Positions 54,850 through 63,911 of a stretch of DNA of 64,000 bases are shown here, piece after piece. The notes beneath the pieces were generated by a model. That model did not search any database. It saw only the letters and a list, made by a program, of their open reading frames with translations, and was not told the origin of the DNA. Source of the DNA: Luteipulveratus mongoliensis (GTDB lineage Bacteria; Actinomycetota; Actinomycetes; Actinomycetales; Dermatophilaceae); NCBI RefSeq assembly GCF_001190945.1, contig NZ_CP011112.1:4588001-4652000 (forward strand), given 5' to 3'. Position numbers and translations under genes: made by a program. How positions within the stretch are numbered: the stretch's first letter is position 1; every line of letters begins with the position of its first letter.

Positions 54850-54952
54850 GTCGAGTAGCCCGGAGCGCTAGCGGAGGGCGTATCGAGACCAGGTGAGAGC
54901 GGTCGCGTGGTCTCGATACGGGCTCGGCCAGCGCCTCGCCCTACTCGACCAG
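54850..54952. repeat. Dispersed palindromic repeat, inverted pair between nuoA and nuoB
   Basis: Copy 3 (54850-54892) begins GTCGAGTAGCCCGGAGCG and ends GCGTATCGAGACC. Copy 4 (54908-54952) is in the opposite orientation, beginning TGGTCTCGATACGGGC and ending CCTACTCGACCA. The pair can form a long hairpin in the nuo transcript between the first two genes. Similar units lie at 15010 and 47570. Confidence 0.88.
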
Positions 54953-54961
54953 CGGAGTTCG

Positions 54962-55330
54962 TCAGTCCCACTCGAGCCCACCCCTGCGCCACACATAGGC
55001 GTACGCGACGAAGACCGTGATGATGAACAGGACCATCTCGACCAGCGCGAACAGACCCATCTGGTCGAACGCGACGGCGAACGGGTAGAGGAAGACCGAC
55101 TCGATGTCGAAGATGATGAAGAGCATCGCCGTCAGGTAGTACTTGATCGGCACGCGACCGCCGCCGTCGGCGTGCGGGCTCGGCTGGATGCCGCATTCGT
55201 ACGCCTCGACCTTGGCCCGGTTGTAGCGCTTGGGCCCGGCGAGTGCTCCGGCGACGACCGAGAACACCGCAAAACCGGCGCCGATCGCTGCGAAGAACAG
55301 CAACGGGGCGTAGGAGTAGGACCCGTTCAC
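54962..55330 (-). CDS. nuoA: NADH-quinone oxidoreductase subunit A
   Basis: A 122-residue, three-helix subunit and first gene of the main nuo operon. YNRAKVEAYECGIQPSPHAD contains the conserved YECG loop that gates the quinone channel, and YLTAMLFIIFDIESVFLYPF the acidic helix. The GTG start at 55330 follows AAGGAGCCTGCGAA, a good ribosome-binding site. The 71-bp gap to the upstream reductase gene should hold the promoter; I see TACGAT as a possible -10 but no convincing -35. Confidence 0.97.
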   Translation of the reverse strand: MNGSYSYAPLLFFAAIGAGFAVFSVVAGALAGPKRYNRAKVEAYECGIQPSPHADGGGRVPIKYYLTAMLFIIFDIESVFLYPFAVAFDQMGLFALVEMVLFIITVFVAYAYVWRRGGLEWD

Positions 55331-55401
55331 TTCGCAGGCTCCTTCCGTGCGCCCTGGGGGCGGCGCGTCCTCATCGTATTGACGTTGTCCATCACAAACG
55401 C

Positions 55402-56721
55402 TCAGGCAGCGGGTGCGATACGGGACAGCGCGTTGAGCAGGCGGTCCCCGGCTGAACCACCGTGTGGCTCGGACAGGTTGGCCATGACCTTCAGGAGGTA
55501 CTTCATCATCGTTTCGCGCGGTAGTCCGTACTTCACGGCAAGCTTCATGATCTCGGGGTGCCCGATCATCTTGGCGAAGCCACGGCCGAGTGTGTAGTAG
55601 CCACCCAGGGCATCTTTCATGACGCCCGGGTAGGACTGCAGGACGCGCTCGCGACCCGCGTCGTCGGTGCGCGCGAACGCCTGCGCCACGACCTCGGCCG
55701 CCAGCCGTCCCGACTCCATCGCGTAGGCGATGCCCTCACCGTTGAACGGGTTGACCATGCCGCCCGCGTCACCGACCAGCAGCAGGCCGTCGGCGTAGTG
55801 CGGCTGCCGGTTGAAGCCCATCGGCAGGGCGGCGCCACGGATGTCGCCGACCATCGTCTCGTCGTTGTAGGTCCACTCCTGCGGCATGGTGGCGACCCAC
55901 CGCTTCATGACGTCCTTGTAGTCCGTCTTGCCGAAGGCGCTGGAGGTGTTGAGGATGCCGAGGCCGATGTTGCTGGTGCCGTCGCCGACACCGAAGATCC
56001 AGCCGTAGCCGGGCAGGAGTACGTCCTTGCCCTCGTCATCCTTGGACCACAGCTCCAGCCAGGACTCCAGGTAGTCGTCGTCGTGGCGGGGGCTCGTGTA
56101 GTAGGTCCGCACGGCCACACCCATCGGGCGGTCCTCGCGCTTCTGCCGGTCCATCGCCAACGAGAGCCGCGAGGAGTTGCCATCGGCCGCGATGACCAGC
56201 GGCGCGTCGAAGCGGAGCTGCTTGCCGGTCGCCCGGCCGGACTCGTCCATCTCCTTGGCGGTGACACCGATGATGTGCCCGGTCGCGTCGCTGCGCACTG
56301 CGCCGGTGACGTTGACCCGCTCGTGCAGACGGGCGCCGTGCTTGACCGCGTGCTTGGCCAGGATGTCGTCGAAGTCCTGGCGGGTGCGAACGAGGCCGTA
56401 GGGCGGGAAGCTCGACAGGTCGGGCCAGTCCAGCTGCAGCCGCATGCCGCCGCCGATGATGCGCAGGCCCTTGTTCTTGATCCAGCCCTCGTCCTCGGGC
56501 GTCGGGATGCCGAGCGTGATGAGCTCGCGCACCGCGCGGGGAGTGAGGCCGTCGCCGCAGACCTTCTCGCGCGGGAAGGACGTCTTCTCCAGCAGGAGGA
56601 CATCGAGGCCGGCCATCGCCAGGTACGCCGCGGTAGCCGATCCCCCGGGACCGGCACCGACGACGATGACGTCGGCGGACTCCGATGCTGCGGGGCTCGA
56701 GGAAAGGTTGTGCTGGCTCAC
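55402..56721 (-). CDS. Geranylgeranyl reductase family flavoprotein (menaquinone-tail reductase, MenJ-like)
   Basis: A 439-residue FAD enzyme. VIVVGAGPGGSATAAYLAMA is the dinucleotide-binding site, FPREKVCGDGLTPRAVREL the family PxxxCGDG motif, and LLLVGDAGGMVNPFNGEGIA the second FAD motif. Relatives saturate isoprenoid double bonds; next to nuo and men genes the likely target is the menaquinone side chain, as for mycobacterial MenJ. This is inference from context. Same strand as nuoA, 71 bp upstream. Confidence 0.85.
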   Translation of the reverse strand: MSQHNLSSSPAASESADVIVVGAGPGGSATAAYLAMAGLDVLLLEKTSFPREKVCGDGLTPRAVRELITLGIPTPEDEGWIKNKGLRIIGGGMRLQLDWPDLSSFPPYGLVRTRQDFDDILAKHAVKHGARLHERVNVTGAVRSDATGHIIGVTAKEMDESGRATGKQLRFDAPLVIAADGNSSRLSLAMDRQKREDRPMGVAVRTYYTSPRHDDDYLESWLELWSKDDEGKDVLLPGYGWIFGVGDGTSNIGLGILNTSSAFGKTDYKDVMKRWVATMPQEWTYNDETMVGDIRGAALPMGFNRQPHYADGLLLVGDAGGMVNPFNGEGIAYAMESGRLAAEVVAQAFARTDDAGRERVLQSYPGVMKDALGGYYTLGRGFAKMIGHPEIMKLAVKYGLPRETMMKYLLKVMANLSEPHGGSAGDRLLNALSRIAPAA

Positions 56722-56848
56722 GTCCGCGTCCTTGCGCTTGTGATTCTCTTCACGAACTCCCCCACTGTAGGACTGCTCGCAGAGCCCGACCTAGTGAGGG
56801 ATACCTAACCTCTCGGCGCCCGCTGCCAGCAACCAGGCGCCGTGCGGG

Positions 56849-57541
56849 CTAGGGCTTCGTCCCGCGGTGCAAGGCGACGACGCCGCCGCTCAGGTTGCGC
56901 CACTCCGGGGCCGACCAGCCGGCCTGGACCATACGGTCCGCGAGCCCCTGCTGATCGGGCCAGGTCTGGATCGACTCGGCGAGGTAGACGTACGACTCGG
57001 CGTTGGACCCGACCTTGCTCGCGATCCGCGGCAGGGAGCGCATGAGGTACTCGCTGTAGACCTTGCGGAACGCCGGGTTGGTGGGCGTGGAGAACTCGCA
57101 GATCACCACGCGGCCGCCGGGCTTGGTCACCCGCGCGAACTCCGCGAGCGCGGCCACCGGGTCGACGACGTTGCGCAGCCCGAACGACATCGTGACGGCC
57201 TCGAACGACGCGTCGGCGAACGGCAGCCGCATCGCGTCAGCCGCGGCGAACGCCAGGTGCGGGTACTGCTTCTTGCCCTGCCGCAGCATGCCGAGCGAGA
57301 AGTCCGCGGGGACGACGTTGACGCCCTGCAGCGCGAACGGCTCGCTGCTCGTGCCGGTGCCTGCGGCGATGTCGAGCACGGTGTCGCCGGCCGACGCATC
57401 GACGGCCTCGAGCACGAGGCGGCGCCACCGACGGTCCTGCCCCATCGACAGCACATCGTTGGTCAGGTCATAGCGAGCGGCCACGTCGTCGAACATCCGA
57501 GCGACGTCCTGAGGGCGCTTGTCGAGGCTGGCGCGGTTCAT
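56849..57541 (-). CDS. menG: Demethylmenaquinone methyltransferase
   Basis: A 230-residue UbiE/MenG enzyme that methylates demethylmenaquinone in the last step of the pathway. [20 protein letters not shown] is the family N-terminus, [16 protein letters not shown] motif [21 protein letters not shown] motif II and [16 protein letters not shown] motif III. ATG 57541 is chosen; an upstream in-frame ATG adds unrelated residues. Divergent from menF across 135 bp, so a shared control region is possible. Confidence 0.95.
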   Translation of the reverse strand: MNRASLDKRPQDVARMFDDVAARYDLTNDVLSMGQDRRWRRLVLEAVDASAGDTVLDIAAGTGTSSEPFALQGVNVVPADFSLGMLRQGKKQYPHLAFAAADAMRLPFADASFEAVTMSFGLRNVVDPVAALAEFARVTKPGGRVVICEFSTPTNPAFRKVYSEYLMRSLPRIASKVGSNAESYVYLAESIQTWPDQQGLADRMVQAGWSAPEWRNLSGGVVALHRGTKP

Positions 57542-57676
57542 GCGGTCATCCTGACGCATGCCCTTATGTGTCGCCTGTGCGCTACCCATGAACCACCTTG
57601 CTGCGACGAGCGCCACACCGAGGACCACACCTTCGAGGGAGGGCGCATCCGGCTGAGTCCTTTAGTCTGTGCCCTC

Positions 57677-58960
57677 GTGACCTCTGAACCGGCGGGCCCT
57701 CCGTCAACTGTTCCGGTGCTGGTCGCGCGCACCTCACCGGTGCCCGACCCGGGCCGGCTCACCCAGCTGCTGCCCGACCATCTGCCTGCTGGCGACCTGA
57801 TGTCCTGGCTGCGCGAGGGAGATGGTCTGGTCGGCTGGGGACGCGCCGCCTCCATCGAGACCAAGGGCCCGGACCGGTTCGAGGAAGCCTCGGCCTGGTG
57901 GCGTGAGGTCGCGTCGCGCGCCGTGGTGCGCGATGGCGTACGCCGGCCCGGCACCGGCCCTGTCGCCTTCGGCTCGTTCTCCTTCCGCGGTGCGTCGGAG
58001 GCCGGCGCGACCCTCGTCGTACCGTCCGTCATCGTCGGCCGCCGCGACGGCGTCACCTGGATGACGACGGTCAGCACGGGCGACAACCTGCCCCAGCCGC
58101 CCGATCTGGCTCCGGCGTTGGCGCCAGAAGCACCGCTCAACCCCGTCCTCACCGAGGGCGCTCTCACCGGTGCGCAGTGGGCCGACGCGGTGCACGACGC
58201 GGTCGGACAGATCCAGCGTGGCCGGGTCGACAAGGTCGTGCTGGCCCGCGACATCGAGGTCGTCGCTGACCAGCCGGTCGACGTCCGGTGGCTGCTGGAG
58301 CGACTCGCGTCGAGCTATGCCAACACGTGGACCTTCAGCGTCGACGGTCTCGTCGGCGCCACGCCGGAGCTGCTCGTACGCCGGGAGAAGGGTCTGGTGC
58401 ACTCGCGCATCCTGGCGGGCACCATCCGTCGCACGGGCGACGACGAGCACGACCTGGCGCTCGCCGCCGGCCTGGCGCGCTCGTCCAAGGATCTCGAGGA
58501 GCACGAGTACGCCGTGCGCTCGGTCGCCGAGGCGCTGAGCCCGCACTGCCAGTCGATGAACGTGCCCGAGGCACCGTTCGTCCTGCACCTGCCCAACGTG
58601 ATGCACCTCGCGACCGACGTCGCCGGGGTACTCGGTGACGAGGCCTCCTCGTTGACGCTCGCGCAGTCGCTGCACCCGTCGGCCGCGGTGTGCGGCACTC
58701 CGACCGCGGAGGCTGCCGAGCTCATCGTCGAGCTGGAGCAGATGGACCGCGCTCGCTACGCCGGCCCGGTCGGCTGGATGGACAGCAAGGGCGACGGCGA
58801 GTGGGGCATCGCGCTCCGTTGCGGACAGCTGGACAACGAAAACCCTTCGCGCATGAGGATATTCGCTGGATGCGGCATCGTCGCCGGCTCCGATCCGCAG
58901 GCCGAGCTGGCGGAGTCCGAGGCCAAGCTGCTGCCGATGAGGCACGCGCTCGGCTCCTGA
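57677..58960 (+). CDS. menF: Isochorismate synthase
   Basis: A 427-residue chorismate-utilising enzyme converting chorismate to isochorismate, the first step toward menaquinone. The N-terminal part is divergent; the catalytic half from about 155 has VDKVVLARDIEVVADQPVD (Lys general base region), HSRILAGTIRRTGDD, LHPSAAVCGTPTAEAAELI and RIFAGCGIVAGSDPQAELAE. The last two are isochorismate-synthase type. A siderophore role is less likely given menD and menG alongside. GTG 57677. Confidence 0.9.
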   Translation: MTSEPAGPPSTVPVLVARTSPVPDPGRLTQLLPDHLPAGDLMSWLREGDGLVGWGRAASIETKGPDRFEEASAWWREVASRAVVRDGVRRPGTGPVAFGSFSFRGASEAGATLVVPSVIVGRRDGVTWMTTVSTGDNLPQPPDLAPALAPEAPLNPVLTEGALTGAQWADAVHDAVGQIQRGRVDKVVLARDIEVVADQPVDVRWLLERLASSYANTWTFSVDGLVGATPELLVRREKGLVHSRILAGTIRRTGDDEHDLALAAGLARSSKDLEEHEYAVRSVAEALSPHCQSMNVPEAPFVLHLPNVMHLATDVAGVLGDEASSLTLAQSLHPSAAVCGTPTAEAAELIVELEQMDRARYAGPVGWMDSKGDGEWGIALRCGQLDNENPSRMRIFAGCGIVAGSDPQAELAESEAKLLPMRHALGS

Positions 58961-58973
58961 CCGGGCACCCCCG

Positions 58974-59423
58974 ATGTCGACGCTGCTGGTCCTGCACCAC
59001 TCGCCGACGCCACTGCTGCGACGACTCCTCGACGCCGTGCTCGACGGTGCCCGGGACGACGCGATCGAAGGCGTCGCCGTCCGAGTGGTGGCCGCGCTGG
59101 ATGTCACGATCGAGGACTTCCTGACTGCCGACGGCTACCTGCTCGGTACGCCTGCCAACTTCGGCTACATGTCCGGTGCGCTCAAGCACGCCTTCGACTC
59201 GACGTACGACGACGTGCGCGGCCGGGTGGGCGGGCGCCCGTTCTCGTTCTGGATCCATGGGCGCTCCGACACGACCGGAGCACGACGGGCCGTGGAGTCG
59301 ATCACCACGGGACTGGAGTGGCGACTGGTGGCCGAGCCGGTCGAGGTGCTGCGACAGGTCGAGGACCTGGACCCCTTCGTCGAGCTGGGTGGCACGCTCG
59401 CTGCTGTGCTCATGGAGAGCTGA
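58974..59423 (+). CDS. Flavodoxin/NADPH-dependent FMN reductase-like protein
   Basis: A 149-residue flavodoxin-fold protein. LLVLHHSPTPLLRRLLD is the FMN phosphate loop and DGYLLGTPANFGYMSGALKH the WrbA-like flavin-edge loop; RPFSFWIHGRSDTTGARRAV resembles the family's third loop. Probably an NAD(P)H-quinone or flavin reductase. It begins 13 bp after menF, suggesting a link with quinone chemistry. Confidence 0.8.
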   Translation: MSTLLVLHHSPTPLLRRLLDAVLDGARDDAIEGVAVRVVAALDVTIEDFLTADGYLLGTPANFGYMSGALKHAFDSTYDDVRGRVGGRPFSFWIHGRSDTTGARRAVESITTGLEWRLVAEPVEVLRQVEDLDPFVELGGTLAAVLMES

Positions 59424-59497
59424 CCCGAGCTGGTTGTCCGGCTGAGGTCTATCGAAAGTGCCTTGCCGGCCGCCTCGTGCTGGGGTTGGTTGGAGGC

Positions 59498-60760
59498 ATG
59501 GCAGACGTACGCGTGGTGCCGGCGCAGGACGCCGAGCGGTTCTTGCAGACGGATCTCCTGGTGTGGTTCGACGAGCCACCCCAGGAGTCCGCCGAGCATG
59601 TGCTGTCCGGCATGCCCGAGGACCTGCGCTTCGGTGCGGAGGTCGAAGGCAGCGACTCCCGTTGGTATGCGGGCGTTTACGGCGTCTACCCGCTGACCCT
59701 CACGGTGCCCGGGCCGCACCAGAGCCTTCGCCAGCTGCCGGTCGCAGGGCTGACCTTCGTCGGCGTACATCCCGACCAGCGACGGCGAGGCGTCCTGACC
59801 GCGATGCTGGGCGACCACTTCGAGCGCACGCGCGAGGGCGACTGGTCGGGTTTGTCCGTGCTGCACGCCAGTGAGCCCGCGATCTACGGGCGGCATGGCT
59901 ATGGCACGGCCTCCTGGGAGGAGACGATCACGCTCGGACGCGGCGCCAAGCTGACCTCTCCCGGCCTCGACGAGGCGGCCGGCGCAATCCGCACGAGCAT
60001 GACGAGCACGACGGACGCCGATGTCGCCGAGCGGATCCGGGCCATCGCGCTCGAGGCCGGCGTCCATCAGCTCGGCGCGATCGTGCGCGAGGCTGCGCTC
60101 TACGCCCGCTTCAGCCACGACACCCCGCAGACCGTACGAGACCGTGAGCCTCAGCGCGTGCTGTTCGCGCAGCAGGACGGCAAGGACGTCGGCTACGCCT
60201 GGATCCGTCGGACTCCTGGCTGGGAGGACGGCGAGCCCAAGGGCACCCTCAGCGTCATGGAGATGACAGGGTCGCCCGCCGCTGAGCTCGCGCTCGCCCG
60301 GCGGCTGGTCGACATGGACCTCATCTCGAAGATCACGTTCAGCTGTCGCTCGACCGACGACCCGCTCATCGACTGGGTCGGCAGCCCGCGCTCCGTGCAG
60401 GGCCCGGCGCACGACAGCCTGTGGGTGCGGCTGGTCGACCTGCCCAAGGCGTTGACGGCACGCGGCTACGCGACGGCCTGCGATGTCGTACTGCAGGTCG
60501 AGGACACCCGCTGCGCGTGGAACGACGGCCGGTGGCGCCTGCGCGTGGACAACGACGGCCAGGCGACCGTCGAACGCACCGATGCGGATGCCGACCTGAC
60601 GCTGACCACTCAGATGCTGGCGTCTGCCTATCTCGGCGCGAGAAGCCTTGTCACACAACATCGTTCGGGGCTGCTGACCGAGGCACGTGCCGGCGCGGTC
60701 GCCGAGCTCGACGCGTCGATGCAGATGAGCATGCCAGCGGTGGGTGCAGTCGGGTTCTAG
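59498..60760 (+). CDS. Eis-like GNAT family N-acetyltransferase
   Basis: A 420-residue three-domain protein like Eis (enhanced intracellular survival). The first GNAT domain shows LTFVGVHPDQRRRGVLTAML, the acetyl-CoA loop, and ASEPAIYGRHGYGTASWEET. The second GNAT-like domain and a C-terminal sterol-carrier-like domain (WRLRVDNDGQATVERT onward) follow. It ends in Phe, whose carboxylate is the catalytic base in Eis. Eis enzymes acetylate amines including aminoglycosides; the physiological target here is unknown. GGAGG precedes ATG 59498 very closely. Convergent with menD. Confidence 0.88.
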   Translation: MADVRVVPAQDAERFLQTDLLVWFDEPPQESAEHVLSGMPEDLRFGAEVEGSDSRWYAGVYGVYPLTLTVPGPHQSLRQLPVAGLTFVGVHPDQRRRGVLTAMLGDHFERTREGDWSGLSVLHASEPAIYGRHGYGTASWEETITLGRGAKLTSPGLDEAAGAIRTSMTSTTDADVAERIRAIALEAGVHQLGAIVREAALYARFSHDTPQTVRDREPQRVLFAQQDGKDVGYAWIRRTPGWEDGEPKGTLSVMEMTGSPAAELALARRLVDMDLISKITFSCRSTDDPLIDWVGSPRSVQGPAHDSLWVRLVDLPKALTARGYATACDVVLQVEDTRCAWNDGRWRLRVDNDGQATVERTDADADLTLTTQMLASAYLGARSLVTQHRSGLLTEARAGAVAELDASMQMSMPAVGAVGF

Positions 60761-62490
60761 GCGAGCGCCTTGGCAGCCGCCGCGTAGAGCTGCTCGCGCA
60801 GGCCGCGCTGTCCGTCGCGCGCGATCGGGACCTCAACGACGTGAATTCCCTTGCTCGGGTGCGCAACTCGCTCGGCCAGGCGCTCACGGTCGGTGACCAG
60901 CTCGTGCTCGATGCCGTGCGCAGCACACAGGTCGGCGATGCGCGTCCGGGTCGGCGTCGAGAAGACGCGCTCCAGCGATGCTGCGAGCTCGGGGCGACCC
61001 TGCTCGAGCGTGCCGAAGATGCCGCCACCGTCGTCGTTGACGACCACGATCGTCAGGTCAGGGACGGGCTCGTCCGGTCCGATCAGCAGTCCGTTGGAGT
61101 CGTGCAGGAAAGTCAGGTCGCCCATCAGTGCGGCGGTGGTCAGACCGGGCCGTGACAGCGCCAGACCGATCGCCGAGCTGACGGTCCCGTCAATCCCGGC
61201 GAGTCCCCGATTGGCAACCAGGACAACGTCTTTCGCGAACCGCTGCGGGTCTCGGCCCAGGTCTAGGTCACGGACGGAGTTGGACGAGCCGACATAGAGT
61301 CCACCGGACGCGGGCAGGTGATGGGCGACGGTTGCGGCGACGGCCAGTCCCGACGGCCACGAGCCGTCGATGACCTTGTCCGCCTCCGGACCGACAGCAG
61401 CACCGGCCTTGCGCCATGCGGCAGCCCACGCGCGGTCGACACAGCCTGCGACGGCCGAATGGCTGCGCTCGATGTCCGCCCAGTCGTGCACCCGACGTAC
61501 GACATGGGCGGCATCGGCCCAGGTAGTCAAGGGCGTGACGACCTCGACTGAGACGTCCGGATGGCGTATCAGCCGGCCGATGTCGCGGGAGAGCGTCACA
61601 CGGCCACCGATCAGGACGCGCTCGGGGCGGTTGGCGTCCAACCAGTCAGCGGCGCTCAGCAGCAGCGGGCCGTGCGGGCTCACCCGACTGCGGTGGTAGC
61701 GCCCGAACGGCTCGGCGATCAGCGGCCAACCGGCGGCGGCAGCGAGCTCGGACAGCTCGGACGCCTGGTTGGGGTCGGGCAGGTCGCCCAGCACCACGAG
61801 CGTGCGCGGCACCGGCGCGATCCCCGGACCGGTGACGGCCGGCGGGTGGCTGTGCGGTGCGCGCAGACTCAGCCACGGCTGACCCATCTCCCGGCCCTCG
61901 AGCGACTCCGGCCACGGCTCGGAGTCGTCCGTCGGGACGAGCGGCTCGCGCAGCGGGATGTTGAGGTGGACCGGGCCCGGGTCGCCGCTCGGCAGACCGC
62001 GGCTCTCGGCGATGGCACGACCGACGACGCTGCGCCAGGTGCCGTTCTGGTCCTCGCGCCGCTCCGGAGTGGCGGTCTCGTGGAACCACCGCGTGGTGCG
62101 GCCGAAGAGCTTGACCTGGTCCGTGGTCTGGTTGGCGCCCGTCCCTCGCAGCTCAGCCGGGCGATCCGCGGAAATGACGATCATCGGCACACTCGCCTGG
62201 CTGGCCTCCAGCACCGCCGGGTAGAGGTTGGCCACCGCTGTACCGCTCGTCGTGATCACCGGCACGGGCACGCGGCTGGCCTTGGCCAGGCCCAGCGCGG
62301 TGAAGGCGGCCGACCGCTCATCGACCCGGACGTGCAGCCGGAGTCGGCCCTCCTGGTCGGCGGCATGCACGGCGTACGCGAAGGGAGCCGACCGTGAACC
62401 TGGGCACAGGACCACATCGGTCACGCCGTGCCGGATCAGCTCGTCGACGATCACGGTGGCCAGCGCGAGAGAGGGGTTCACCTTAGGCAT
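60757..62490 (-). CDS. menD: SEPHCHC synthase (MenD)
   Basis: A 577-residue ThDP enzyme that joins isochorismate and 2-oxoglutarate, the committed menaquinone step. VTDVVLCPGSRSAPFAYAVH with the catalytic Glu region (RVDERSAAFTALGLAKAS), TTSGTAVANLYPAVLEA, NRGLAGIDGTVSSAIGLALS and the ThDP motif MGDLTFLHDSNGLL...VVNDDGGGIF are intact. ATG 62490. Divergent from nagA across 29 bp. Its upstream partner menF lies about 3 kb away on the opposite strand. Confidence 0.96.
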   Translation of the reverse strand: MPKVNPSLALATVIVDELIRHGVTDVVLCPGSRSAPFAYAVHAADQEGRLRLHVRVDERSAAFTALGLAKASRVPVPVITTSGTAVANLYPAVLEASQASVPMIVISADRPAELRGTGANQTTDQVKLFGRTTRWFHETATPERREDQNGTWRSVVGRAIAESRGLPSGDPGPVHLNIPLREPLVPTDDSEPWPESLEGREMGQPWLSLRAPHSHPPAVTGPGIAPVPRTLVVLGDLPDPNQASELSELAAAAGWPLIAEPFGRYHRSRVSPHGPLLLSAADWLDANRPERVLIGGRVTLSRDIGRLIRHPDVSVEVVTPLTTWADAAHVVRRVHDWADIERSHSAVAGCVDRAWAAAWRKAGAAVGPEADKVIDGSWPSGLAVAATVAHHLPASGGLYVGSSNSVRDLDLGRDPQRFAKDVVLVANRGLAGIDGTVSSAIGLALSRPGLTTAALMGDLTFLHDSNGLLIGPDEPVPDLTIVVVNDDGGGIFGTLEQGRPELAASLERVFSTPTRTRIADLCAAHGIEHELVTDRERLAERVAHPSKGIHVVEVPIARDGQRGLREQLYAAAAKALA

Positions 62491-62519
62491 CCTGCACCAG
62501 CATGCGAGAGGATCAGCGC

Positions 62520-63659
62520 GTGGCTCCTGGCAATGCGTCGACCCTCATCCATGCGCGTCGTGTCCTGACGGGGCTCGCGACCCCGGCCGATCCGGCAGAC
62601 GGGTGGGTCCTCGTTGAGGCTGGCGTGGTCGCCGATCTCGGCCCAGGCGCTCCCCCAGCCACTCCCGATCTCGAGATCGACGGCTGGCTGGCGCCGGCGT
62701 ACGTCGACATCCACTGCCACGGCGGCGGGGGCGGTGACTTCACCTCGGCCGACACCGACTCGATCCGCGCGGCGGCGGCGTTCCACGCCGAGCACGGCAC
62801 CGGCTCTCTGCTGGCATCACTGGTCACCGGACCGATCGACGACCTGTGTCGCCAGCTCTCCGCGATCGCCGACGTGATCGAGGCGGGCGACACGGTGATC
62901 CGCGGCGCGCACCTCGAGGGCCCGTACCTGTCGGCGGCCCGCTGTGGCGCCCAGAACCCGGCCTACCTGTCCGACCCCGACGTCGGCGACTTCGCCCGCA
63001 TGGTCGACGCCGCTCGCGGCACGCTGCGGATGATCACCGTCGCGCCGGAGCGCCAGGGTGCAGCAGCCCTGATCGACGCGGCGCAGGCGGCCGGCGTCAC
63101 CGTCGCCGTGGGCCACACCGACGGCACGTACGACGAGTGCTCGGCTGCCTTCGCCGCCGGCGCCTCGGTCGCAACGCACCTCTTCAACGGGATGCGTCCG
63201 CTGCACCACCGCGAGCCGGGACCCATCGGCGCCAGCCTCGATGCGGGCGCCTGGGTCGAGCTGATCAACGACGGCATCCACCTGCACCCCGCGACACTGC
63301 GCGTCGTGCTGGAAGCCCGGCCGGAGCGTGCCGTGCTGATCACCGACGCCATCGCTGCTGCCGGTCTGCCCGACGGCGAGCACCGGCTCGGTGGGCTCGC
63401 CGTCACCGTGAAGGACGGCGCGGCACGGCTGACCGAGGGCGGCTCGCTCGCTGGGAGCACGCTCACCATGGACGACGCCGTACGCCGCGCCGTCGCCGCC
63501 GACGTGCCGCTCCCCCTCGCCGTCGCTGCCGCCACCTCGCACCCGGCCGCCGCAGTCGGCCTCACGGGCCGCGGGTCGATCGCCATCGGCCAGCCCGCCG
63601 ATCTGCTCCAGCTGAGCGACGACCTCGCTGCCGCGCCCGTGCCCACGCCCGCGGACTGA
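62520..63659 (+). CDS. nagA: N-acetylglucosamine-6-phosphate deacetylase
   Basis: A 379-residue amidohydrolase that removes acetate from GlcNAc-6-phosphate for amino sugar and cell-wall recycling. AYVDIHCHGGGGGDFTSAD is the first metal loop, RGAHLEGPYLS the metal Glu, VAVGHTDGTYDECSAAFAAG and THLFNGMRPLHHREPG the His ligands, and AVLITDAIAAAGLPDG the catalytic Asp. GTG 62520, with GAGAGGA before it, is preferred over ATG 62502. No nagB or sugar transporter is adjacent. A perfect palindrome follows 52 bp downstream. Confidence 0.93.
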   Translation: MAPGNASTLIHARRVLTGLATPADPADGWVLVEAGVVADLGPGAPPATPDLEIDGWLAPAYVDIHCHGGGGGDFTSADTDSIRAAAAFHAEHGTGSLLASLVTGPIDDLCRQLSAIADVIEAGDTVIRGAHLEGPYLSAARCGAQNPAYLSDPDVGDFARMVDAARGTLRMITVAPERQGAAALIDAAQAAGVTVAVGHTDGTYDECSAAFAAGASVATHLFNGMRPLHHREPGPIGASLDAGAWVELINDGIHLHPATLRVVLEARPERAVLITDAIAAAGLPDGEHRLGGLAVTVKDGAARLTEGGSLAGSTLTMDDAVRRAVAADVPLPLAVAAATSHPAAAVGLTGRGSIAIGQPADLLQLSDDLAAAPVPTPAD

Positions 63660-63711
63660 GCCTCGCGAGCTGTCACGATGCCGCTCGGCGTGTCGCCGCG
63701 GAGGGGCGATG

Positions 63712-63779
63712 GGGGTTCGTAGAGAAGCTCAACTTGGTTGTACATCTGTACAACCAAGTTGAGCTTCTCTACGAACCCC
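63712..63779. repeat. Perfect 33+33 bp palindrome with 2-nt centre
   Basis: Left arm 63712-63744 (begins GGGGTTCGTAGAGAAGC, ends TTGTACA) and right arm 63747-63779 are exact inverted complements around TC. It is much richer in A/T than its flanks and lies between nagA and the next gene. The length and perfection point to recent formation or selection. The inner TTGTACA-TC-TGTACAA resembles a repressor operator; the whole could act as terminator or element end. No known family recognised. Confidence 0.9.
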
Positions 63780-63911
63780 TCCTGCCAGCCGAGCCCGACA
63801 CGCCCGACACGCAGCCCCTGGCCCTCCACAGCCCCACGTGGATGACGGCCCAGATACACACGCCACACCATTTGGCTGTAGCCATGAGCCAGGGTCGAGC
63901 ACGGTCGTGCC

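Noticed and set aside
56780-56815. Possible iron-regulator box (GAGGGATACCTAACC) upstream of the MenJ-like gene
   Set aside because: About 10 of 14 positions fit a half of the DtxR/IdeR consensus and the dyad is poor, so it is not reported as a site.
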